This document shows, in pieces, positions 12,028 through 22,500 of a stretch of 64,000 nucleotides of DNA (position 1 is the stretch's first letter; each line of letters opens with the position of its first letter). The translations under genes were made by a program, and so were the position numbers. This DNA is from Amphibalanus amphitrite (lineage: Eukaryota > Arthropoda > Thecostraca > Balanomorpha > Balanidae), in NCBI RefSeq assembly GCF_019059575.1, contig NW_024882916.1:62001-126000 (forward strand), in the 5' to 3' direction. Under the pieces are notes generated by a model. That model searched no databases and was not told the origin of the DNA. It was given only the letters and a program-made list of their open reading frames with translations.

Positions 12028-12640
12028 ACGCCTTTAGGCCAATAAATGAGCGAGCGCGAGTGTGAGTCCTGCAGGCTGCACGTGCGCTTTTGCGAGCCGC
12101 GAGGGGTTAAATCCAATTTACATGTGCACCATGCACGGCACCCTACTTACAGGTCTCTAGCGGTGTGCCATATTTGAACGGATTCTGCCTAGTCGTTCTC
12201 GAAATGTGGAAACGTCATACACGTGTAAACCGGGTCCAAGCTGACTTTTTCCCGATACCCTACTTGCCGGTTCCCAAAGGTGTACCTACCAGCCAAATTT
12301 GAGCGTACTCAGTTCAATCATTATCGAGATCCTGGAAGTGACCCCTGCACGTGCGCACGTGCAGTAGCGGCCCAACTGCGGAACATGGAAATGCATAACC
12401 GGTGGAATCCGACTCCGAGTAGCCACATGCCATTGATAAGTTCCAGCGCGATCGCCCCGGTAATTGCCAAATTATTGTAGGTAACTGTGGGAACAAACTT
12501 GACACCTCTTCGTTTCGCACGTGGCACGTGCATTGATCAACGCCCATATGCATCGAGTGTAGTCCGAGATCTGTTGGAAGAGATGCTAGGAGAGATCACC
12601 GCACGTGCTCGGTGCCTCCTTTCTGGATCCGGCAGTGTGA
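12028..12640 (-). mobile_element. CACGTGCGCACGTG repeat element, copy 2 (inverted)
   Basis: This is the reverse-complement relative of 9530-10400. The end at about 12030 reads GCCAATAAATGAGCGAGCGC, matching the complement of the GAGCGAGCG-type terminus. The palindrome TGCACGTGCGCACGTGCA recurs at about 12346, and single CACGTG cores lie at about 12518 and elsewhere. The right boundary merges into the next element near 12650. Confidence 0.55.
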
Positions 12641-12649
12641 TTATGACAA

Positions 12650-14726
12650 GCCGCTGGGGGGGGGGGGGGAGCATAAAGATGCCCCGCTTACGTTTTGTAG
12701 AATATCTCAGAAACCTAATGAGCTACGGACTTGAAACTTGGCATACCTTCAAATTAATGCCTAGGCAGTGTATGAGGGAAGTTTGGTGGTTGTAGCACTA
12801 AAGATGACGTCACAGTGACGTCATAGAGTTTTGTCGTTATACCTGACCTTTGATTCAAGCCGGATCTTTTGACACCTTTTGGCATTTTCGGGTCAGGTCA
12901 GGTCACTGACCTATGACGTCATAAGTGAACCTCGGCACGGTCTTCAGCTGTCGCATTTTCGCAACGCCCTCACTGCCAGAGGAGCTTTCACAGGTAAATG
13001 AAACTTGCAGGATCTAGTATCCATTATGAGTCTCGCAACTTGTATATCTCGGGTTTTTCCTTAACCCTAGAACGCCTAGGGGGGGGGTTGTATCAACCCC
13101 CCCCCTGAGGTTTTTCGGAAATAGTGCAAAAACGGCGGCGCGCAGCGCCGCCAAATTTTGGGTACCTTATGGGGCAACCTTTGCGCATCTTTTGCCGAAA
13201 AAAAATTGATCGGGTCATGTCAGGTCACGGAGTTATGACGTCATAAGAGGTACAGCCTCCGGCCGGATTTTCACAAACTGAGTGCCAACGCCCGAGGTTT
13301 CCTGCCGGTGGTACGGACATCGGTTGATGGATCGTGATGAAACTTCCCATGCATGTTGGGGCAAGTATTGGCTATCATATGGTATAAGAAATTTGACCGG
13401 GTCAGGTCAGGTCACGGAGCTATGACGTCACAAGAGGAACAGCGTCCGGTACTATTTTTGAAAAGCGCCCGAACCACTATTTTGCTAATTCTTGTCACCT
13501 CAATGGGAATATGCAGCAATATTAGCTTCTACAGGGAGCAAATGGACCTCCCAAATCCAAAAATACAATCAGATTTCAAAAATTTAAATTTTGATTTTTC
13601 GAATTTCTGCCGCCGACTGTGACCTTGCCGACTTCCGGCGCTCCCAACGCGCCATTTTTAGAGCTAGGGAAACGAAATACATACCAAACGATAGAGAATT
13701 GATCAAGGAACACGATAGTGAAGGTTTCAAGTCGATATCTCCCACCGTTTTGCCGCAATCGCCGCCGAAAGTTGAAAAAAGTCTATTTTTCCGAAAATTT
13801 GACCTTTGACCGGTCAAAAGTAGGTCAAATGTTGACCTAGGACCAAAAAATATACCACCAATCGCGAGATCTCGGCGAGAGCAATCCGTTGGTCTTTTCC
13901 GCTAAGCTCTACGACCTTCCGTTTCGAAACGCCAGGGGGGGGGTCGTAACAACCCCCCCCCTGGTCGTTCGTGTTATGAGAAATGGCCTGGTCGTGCGAG
14001 GGTTAAGGTTATATGAGGTCAGGTCATTTCCGTGACCTCGCCATTATAAATCAATGGGGAAAAATGAAAACTGCTATTCTGGCGCCGGGAACGATCTCCA
14101 ACTATCTCAAGCACACAGAATCGTGATTTGATGCACTCCTTGCAAGAGAAGATACGTCACTTTTGCAATGTTGACCTTGCGTGATGTCATTTATGACGTC
14201 ATCAAGGTCATATTAGTTTTTCGTCAATAACTCCCGATCAAATTGAGCTAGCGAGTCGGGAAAGCCACCAATGGACTTAGGAAGACCTGCCGAATCGAAT
14301 GATATGGGACATGACCTCTTTCGACCAATTTTGTGACCTGGGGGCGCTGACCTGACCGGACCGTGACTTGAGGTCAACACCCTAAGTTGACCTGACCCAA
14401 GCAAAAAGTATATCACTCGACGCGCCTGAGCGAGGCGAACACGATGCTGCCAAAATCGCGGCTCTGCGGCTGTTTTTAGCGAAGTTATTCACCAAAAACT
14501 GAACCGTACCTTGGGGCACTTGACCTGACCTCAGAGGTCACCGGTTGACCTAGGACCTTAAAATCTGGTACCAATCTCTGCGTCTCGTAACGGCGCACAC
14601 CTCATTTTTTCCGCGACGCGCTAGCTTCACCAGGGGCGAAACGGCGAGGGGGGGGGGGGGTCGTATCCCGCGTCCCCCCTCGGCCGGCGCGTATATATGA
14701 AAACCAATAGGTCCGGCGAGGGTTAA
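12650..14726. mobile_element. TTAA element A (host of a nested copy), left end degraded
   Basis: The right end is TTAA at 14723-14726 preceded by GGTCCGGCGAGGG, the family terminus. A G-run/C-run hairpin (about 14650-14687) lies just inside it. The left end is marked only by a G-run at about 12657-12669. Segments 12690-13060 and 14007-14200 match the left arm of the fold-back element at 33396-34321 in order, so the 13061-14006 block is an insertion. The interior has AGGTCA half-sites and TGACGTCA at 12805, 12816, 12914 and 14194. No ORF resembles a transposase. Confidence 0.7.
13061..14006. mobile_element. TTAA element A-prime, nested piggyBac-like copy
   Basis: It is bounded by TTAA at 13061-13064 and 14003-14006. 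The left terminus TTAACCCTAGAACGCCTAGG shares CCCTAGAA with the canonical piggyBac end; the right end is CGTGCGAGGGTTAA. Both ends carry a hairpin of G-run, a short word (TTGTATCAA on the left, TCGTAACAA on the right) and C-run. It contains AGGTCA runs and a GC-rich palindromic block near 13130-13155. No coding sequence. Confidence 0.78.
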
Positions 14727-14946
14727 CCTTTCAAGTCAAGTCAGAGAATGTCTAAATACCTACAACCAAAGAATAAAATCAAAATCAAAATGCAAATTAG
14801 GTACTTGTTACCAAAACATAAATCAGATCGCGTTTTGCTGTCATTATTTCTTAATTTCGCCTTTTTTTGACGTTCATTCAAAAATCTAATGGTAATTGGT
14901 AAAAAAACCTCTATGACCCTATACCTAGGTGCGCGGCGCGACCCTA

Positions 14947-15828
14947 GGGGAAGTTGGGGCAATGCCGGAGTTGGGGCAAAGCCGAAATTCGAGATATTTC
15001 GAAAACCGTAAGACATGGATGCCACCTGTCAGTGATGCTCTGAAGCTTAAGTGACTACAATTATCGCATGTTTGTTACGAGTCGTCATTCGGAATACTTC
15101 GGCTGTGAGGGCGCCAAGAGCGTTTTCAAGGTACGTTTCCCTTGTACTACACGTGCCTTTGAAGCTGTATTTCTTACTCATTATGCTACCGTTTGTCTGG
15201 CCAATTCGGTCAAGTAATCTTTAGCATGTCTTTGCATAAGTGTGCTGCCTATTTGAAATTTATACAGCACGTTGAAAAGTCATGGGCCTGCAAATGAAAG
15301 TATGGCTGGCTGGGGTAATGCCGAAAACGTGCGATTACGCACGTGTTAAAAGCACGCTACGTGGACTTTACTGCTGTAGAATAGCAACGCGTATTTTTAG
15401 TCACACAAATTACACTTTCAACCGACACAACGGCCTGTTTGTTACCTATAAGGAATGATTTACCTGGCATTTTCTTATTATATCACACAATTATAACTTC
15501 CAGTGTGCACCGCGTCCTCAAGCTCTTAAAACGCGTGTCATGGATAAAGTTTGAGATAAAATGGCAAAACATCAATGTCGGCATTCCCCGTAGATCATTT
15601 ATCCCATTTTCGGCTTTCCCCGCAGTCCGGGGCAACGCCGAAAAAGTCACTTCTTTGATATTTTTAGTTTGTGCGCTTAACGGTATGCGAATTCATCAAA
15701 TGCGCCTGGTATGTTAGAAAGGCAAAAGACTGGCCTCTCGAATGACGCCAACAAGAAAAGCTTATGTTGTCTACCTTGCGTGCTACGGGCGTCAGAAAAA
15801 AAGTATTCGGCGTTCCCCCAACTTCCCC
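14947..15828. mobile_element. TA-flanked miniature element with GGGGCAAnGCCG motifs
   Basis: Inverted ends are GGGGAAGTTGGGGCAATGCC on the left and the complementary GGCGTTCCCCCAACTTCCCC on the right, each flanked by TA, as in Tc1/mariner-type insertions. The terminal motif GGGGCAAnGCCG recurs inside (about 14975, 15313 and 15627), like repeated transposase-binding sites. No transposase ORF. Confidence 0.75.
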
Positions 15829-15829
15829 T

Positions 15830-16587
15830 ATACCTAGGTTAAACATTGGACTCTAAATTCAGCCATAGAACCGGCATTGCGCGATCGGAGGGTAGAGGAC
15901 AGGGTCACCGCAACAACCTTCGCTTAGCTGGGGCTCTGTCCTTGTGAATCCTTCCAATCAAATGACTCGGACTAAATTTATAAAAATAAAAAACAGGTAC
16001 CGAAGTCCAAGGCTTTTGGATCATGAATGATGTATAGGTTCGAAACAAATGAAAACATGAATGAATGAATAGACAGCATTGCCTCCGACCCGACTCATAA
16101 TTGGCCTGTATTGCATTCGCAAACAAGAACAATGCTGCCCCAACCGGCCTCATAGCTTTTCCGAGACAGCTCAATTAATCTGCTATTGGGCCTTCGATTT
16201 ATGTCCTGTTCCGGTTGCGTCACAACTGCCCATCGGTCCCGCCTGTTGTCCCGTTGTTCGGTATCGTATCGGTATCCAGGCAACGTGTATGGACTCTTAT
16301 GGATGGCCGCTGCGACGGCCGCCCACCAAGTCCAGCACTCCCTCGGCAACTTCCCGACCTAACGCCCGCAGGGACATTGCTCCCTGTTCTTTCCCATAGG
16401 CTTTTCTTTTGCAAGTCTACCTGCCTGCACTGAACGATTCTTTCACAGCACCTTGCCATCCTCGACTGGTTCTGCTTGCATCTCTTCAAGCGAAAACTTA
16501 CCCTTGTAAAGACCCTACCAGCGCCCCTCTTGTGATTTCCTGTCTCAATCACCCATCCCAAAACATCCCGAGACTTACCACCCAAAG
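15830..16587. other. Region upstream of the lectin gene
   Basis: No repeat family or ORF with support was identified. It should contain the promoter and 5' UTR of the lectin gene at 16588; no clear TATA box was seen. Confidence 0.4.
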
Positions 16588-19500
16588 ATGATGTCGCTCT
16601 CTACTCCCACTCTCTTTCCTCTCATCTCCATCCTCGGATGGTTCTATATCACCTCCGCTACCGAGGGTGTATTTCAGCTTCAGTCCGGATCTACCATCAA
16701 CGGAATTCTGGAACTGCAAGTACCCTCTGAATCCGACTCCCAGTGCGGCGTGCTCTGCGGCCATCTACCCCTCTGTCGAGCCTTCAGCAGGGACGCAGAC
16801 GGCACGTGCAGTCTGTACCGTAATGTCAGCTGGGAGGGTTCGACGGGAATGGATCCCGACCGGCGCAGCTATCGACTCGTAGGTGGGTAGATCCTAGGGT
16901 GTTTTTTTTTTTACTCCCTTCTGTAGGTATCAGGTGAGATCGCTGGTGAGCAAACATGTGCCTGGATCCGAGAAAATGAATCTGGGATCTGGTCCCACCG
17001 ATCATGGTCTCGGATCCGACGGGATCATAGATCCAGCTCTAATTTATCGAGAGATCCGCAGGGATCATGGATCCGAGTCTATTTTTTTTGCTTGAGATCC
17101 ACTGAGATCATAGATCCTCGTTTACTTTTTGTCAACGCAGAAATTCCAAAAAAAAATATTTCATTGTAACTCAAAAACGTGTTTTAGTGATTTTATGTGA
17201 TTGCACAATGCACGTCCCAGTCCATAGTTATGTGGCATTTATTGACATAGAATTTAGAAACACTCGAAAACCTGGTTTCAAATGTTGTGCATGGTGGGAT
17301 CCACTCAGATAATAGATCCATGTTCTTGGTTTATCGTCAGATCGTATGAGATCATACATCCAGGATAATTTTTTTATGCAGGATACGGTGGGATCATAGA
17401 TCCTAACCTGCAATTTGCTTCGAGATCCACTGAGATCATAGATCCATTACTCGGATCCATGCACATGTCTGCTGGTGAGAGTATCAATTGTGTCGTTGGT
17501 GAATACTGTCTTATACAGGGTGATCCAAAAAAATTGGAACCCCTAACTTAAAATGTCTGGAAGTCAGAAAATTTTCAATTTATTGATAAATTGCAAACAC
17601 CATTAGAAAGAACGTTCAATTCTCTATAAAACCAGGTTGATTGTACTTACTACTTATTATTATAAATATTCCCCTAGACTGCCTATAAAATTTGTGTCAC
17701 GAAACTCAGTGAAACGGTTTTGAACATTATGCGCAAATCAGTGATTGACGGTTTGCTGTTCTGACCATGTCGCTTGTTGGAGGTTCATGAATAAAAATAG
17801 CTCATTCACGTGCTATTGTAAGGAAAGGAAAGGCTGACGGCCTGCTGGGACCAGTTGTCCCAGAAACTGCTGGCCCGCGCAGTCGGAGCTGTCCCGAAGC
17901 AACTGCAGGCCTGCGTGACGGCTCCCGGAGCTCGCGTTGAGCACATGCTGTGATGAACAGCGGAAGCTAGGACGCGTGTATCTGTTCTACTGTGTGCTTC
18001 TGTATTAACTTTTATGAAATAAAATTGAATTTGGATGTGGTGTTATTCGCAAAAAGACAACAGATAGAGTTTTAACGGATTTCAGCGCATTGTTAACAAT
18101 TGGCGATTTTGTTTCACTCAGTTTTCTGACGCTCATTCCAAAAGCTAAAAGTGTGCCAATGCGTTACAACATACATGCACCAATTTGACGTGATTTTATG
18201 GATAATTTAATGCTCTTTCTAATGGTGTTCGCAATTTGTCAATAAAGTGAATCCTTTCGGACTTATAGACATTTTAAGTTATGGGTTCCAATTTTTTTGG
18301 ATCACCCTGTAGATCAGTAACACGAAGGAACCATGACATGTGATTAGTTCTGTCTGATGTGATGGTTTTGTCATGATGCCATAACTGGTCCCTTCGAATG
18401 AAAAACGCTGTGAAAAAGTTTTATCCAATCGATTGTATAATTTCCAGCACCCCTTCCGCAAACAAAGCATGCATTCGAATTCTGCGTCAGAGCCATGTGT
18501 CCTACAAAGTAGGGTAAGGTGCCTAATTAGCGACCCCCTTAATTTAAACCGTCACTGCTCACGCTCTATGGGTGCTACTGTATTACTGGCTTGATTTTCG
18601 GATGGATCGTTCATTTTTTTTATCAAAATATATTCATTTTCTCTCCCAATATCCACTAATTTATTTGTAGTGAGCGTTTTAGCAAAACATTGCAAAAAAC
18701 GCTAATAGGGAACTCGTCCCGATTAGCGACAGGGGAGGGTCGCTAATAGGTCTATGGGTTTTCCCATAATAAAAATGGTAAAAAATGCGACGCCCGAAAA
18801 GTTGAAATATGATCCCAAAAAGGCAGCCTATACCCAAAGCACTCAATCACTGGAACAGGAGCGTTTATCCAACACCTTTTTGAAGATGAAAACTGTTCAC
18901 GTTATGCACCAAAGGCGAACAGAAGGCAAAAACCTAAGTTTTGCGGGCTATCTCGTATGATATTTGGGACCCGCTCTGGATGACGGGCGCAAATAGGCAA
19001 TGTGGGTTGCGATACATTTTTGACCACCATACAGTGCACAGTTAAGCGATTCACTACGGGAAAACGGCAATCAATTGAAAAAGGATTGTCGATTCAGAAT
19101 AATAAAGGTGCATCATCTTATTGTGCATCGCTTTTCAGCAGATAAGGTCCAAATACATACGTTTTGGATAAGAAAATGGCCATTTTTATCTAGACTCTCC
19201 TAGAACGTCCCACCAGAAGCATCGACAACCGGAAAAGAATTAAGTTTGATAACCAAAGTATGGCAGACCTTTTGGCATGGTTTTCACCCCGATTTCTCTT
19301 GCCAGGTTTTCTGTAGAGAGGTAGGTCGCAAATAGGAAAGGGTCGCTAATTATGCACCTTACCCTACCTTAAATGTTATCAAACAGATTTTTCGTCGATT
19401 ACATCACTTATAAAGATAAGGCCTAAGTCTTGTTCTTTCTCCCAGACAGTCGATTTTTGTTCGTTTATGAGTGTCATTTGTCAAGACTTTCAATACACTA

Positions 19501-22500
19501 CAGAAATGCTGCAATAATTAGGTAGCTACGGCTCAGCTTATTTTATTAAAACAGGCCATTTTGAGTTCTTCGACGGTACAAGGGGGGGGGGGGGGGGTAC
19601 GAACCCCTCGCGTTTGGCCCCTGATGGAGCTAGAGCTTCGCGAAAAAAAAATGAGCGTGTTGCCCGTCACGAGAGGAAGCCAATGATACCCAATTTTAAG
19701 GTCCTAGGTCATCGGTTGACCTTCCAGGTCAGGTCAATGACCCAAAAATCGGGAATATCGGGACCTGTTAGAAAGTCGTAAAGCGTGGCTGCTAAGGGGT
19801 TTTCCGGGGTGCTGATCACGAATATCGTGTTAGTTCTGATCACAGATGATGTCGTTAAGCGTTTAGACCAGGTCGGATCAGGTCAGGTCAGGTCAACCAG
19901 TAGGGGTCGTGACGGGTATTCGTAGTACCTGTCATCCGCCTCTGACAGCTTCGTAACATGTTACGAAGGCACCAAAACTACTTCGTAAATGTTCAAATGG
20001 TTGCTAAATTCGAATTCAGCTCCAAAAAACTAGCCTAGAAACATGTAAAACTCGAAAAAGCGAACCGAGGTCACAAAAGGTCAATGACCTGACCTGACCT
20101 TCAGGTGACCTTGACACCCACCCTAATGCATGGGAGCAACATCAAATCACATGTTTGAACGTTTGAAACCACGAAAAGCTTGCAAACGCGCGGCTAATGC
20201 GAGCCGACATACGCCGAATCGCGATTTCGGCCAAACATGGTCACGGAAAAGAGGTCACAGGTCAAAGGTCATTTGGGTCAGGGTCATGAAATTTTCAGGG
20301 TAGGTGTAAAATTAATCAATGCGAGGGTACTGAAAGTTTCGTCGCAATCGGTTGCTCTTTACGCGAGTTATTCGCGAAAAACCTTTGGGGGGTTGCATCA
20401 ACCCCCCTGTGCCGGCGACGGTTAAATATTTTAAATAAGCCCCGCAACACTATGTAATTCCTCATACCATAGATAATATGAATCATGCTATGCTTATACA
20501 CATACGCTATTCATCGTCGAAGTGAGTCAGACTCTGCTTTTTTTCTTTTTTTAAATTAATTTTTTTCCGCTGACACTTTTATTTCAGAAACAAGTGAAAA
20601 CATACCTACAGGTCAAAAACCATCACAAAGGTTCCCATTCACCTGTACATCATGCAAGTGCATTGACAGTACACAATTCGTCTGTACACTCAAGTTAATT
20701 TTACAGTTTGTTTGCGCTGCCTGCCAACGTCGCGGTTCAAAACAACAGAAACGAAATCGAAATCAAAGAATCAAATGAATGTGTCTTAGGTGTTGTTTTT
20801 TATCCGCTGGGACTGAGAGCGTGATATGATGTTTTTCGTACTCCAGCGTAGATGGGTAGCCATACGGCTGCCACGGTTGACAGTGATGACAGTCATCTTT
20901 TGCAAGCTCGTTAAAGATTTGGGCTATACGGGGATTCGAACCCCGGACCTTTGGATTAGCGCTCCAATGCTCTACCTCTGAGCTATATAGACCAAGTACT
21001 TGAACGAGCTTTCTGCCAAGTTTTATGCGGATCATTCTTAGGTGTTGTTTTTTATCCGCTGGGACTGAGAGCGTGAGATGATGTTTTTCGTACTCCAGCG
21101 TAGATGGGTAGCCATACGGCTGCCACGGTTGACAGTGATGACGACAGTCATCTTTTGCAAGCTCGTTAAAGATTTGGGCTATACGGGGATTCGAACCCCG
21201 GACCTTTGGATTAGCGCTCCAATGCTCTACCTCTGAGCTATATAGACCAAGTACTTTAACGAGCTTTCTGCCAAGTTTTATGCGGATCATTCTTAGGTGT
21301 TGTTTTTTATCCGCTGGGACTGAGAGCGTGAGATGATGTTTTTCGTACTCCAGCGTAGATGGGTAGCCATACGGCTGCCACGGTTGACAGTGATGACGAC
21401 AGTCATCTTTTGCAAGCTCGTTAAAGATGACTAGTATAGTATAGCCCAAATCTTTACTAGTCATCTAAAGATGACTAGTATAGTATAGCCCCGTATAGCC
21501 CAAATCTTTAACGAGCTTGCAAAAGATGACTGTCGTCATCACTGTCAACCGTGGCAGCCGTATGGCTACCCATCTACGCTGGAGTACGAAAAACATCATC
21601 TCACGCTCTCAGTCCCAGCGGATAAAAAACAACACCTAAGAATGATCCGCATAAAACTTGGCAGAAAGCTCGTTAAAGTACTTGGTCTATATAGCTCAGA
21701 GGTAGAGCATTGGAGCGCTAATCCAAAGGTCCGGGGTTCGAATCCCCGTATAGCCCAAATCTTTAACGAGCTTGCAAAAGATGACTGTCGTCATCACTGT
21801 CAACCGTGGCAGCCGTATGGCTACCCATCTACGCTGGAGTACGAAAAACATCATCTCACGCTCTCAGTCCCAGCGGATAAAAAACAACACCTAAGAATGA
21901 TCCGCATAAAACTTGGCAGAAAGCTCGTTAAAGTACTTGGTCTATATAGCTCAGAGGTAGAGCATTGGAGCGCTAATCCAAAGGTCCGGGGTTCGAATCC
22001 CCGTATAGCCCAAATCTTTAACGAGCTTGCAAAAGATGACTGTCGTCATCACTGTCAACCGTGGCAGCCGTATGGCTACCCATCTACGCTGGAGTACGAA
22101 AAACATCATCTCACGCTCTCAGTCCCAGCGGATAAAAAACAACACCTAAGAATGATCCGCATAAAACTTGGCAGAAAGCTCGTTAAAGTACTTGGTCTAT
22201 ATAGCTCAGAGGTAGAGCATTGGAGCGCTAATCCAAAGGTCCGGGGTTCGAATCCCCGTATAGCCCAAATCTTTAACGAGCTTGCAAAAGATGACTGTCG
22301 TCATCACTGTCAACCGTGGCAGCCGTATGGCTACCCATCTACGCTGGAGTACGAAAAACATCATCTCACAAATGAATGTGTGTATGAAAGCGAGTGTAAT
22401 GGTGAGTGTGCTAGGGTGGGTGTGTGTGTGTGTGGGTGGGTGTGTAGGTGAGTGTGTGTGTGTGTTTGTGTGTGTGCGCGCGCGCGCGTGTATGTGCGTA

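Larger units (their letters stand above)
20790..22370. repeat. Palindromic array of 255-bp tRNA-like units
   Basis: Units of exactly 255 bp are arrayed head to head: two full units plus a partial one on the minus strand (20790-21430), then three full units plus a partial one on the plus strand (21495-22370). Each full unit holds one tRNA-like gene. Because 255 is divisible by three and the units are stop-free in one frame, long artefactual ORFs of 233 and 269 codons appear. The centre (21425-21500) is a patchwork of short inverted and direct repeats of AAAGATGACTAGTATAGTAT. Confidence 0.9.

Noticed and set aside
16079..16591. Several overlapping frames just upstream of the lectin start
   Set aside because: Open on both strands without domains; more likely promoter and 5' UTR.
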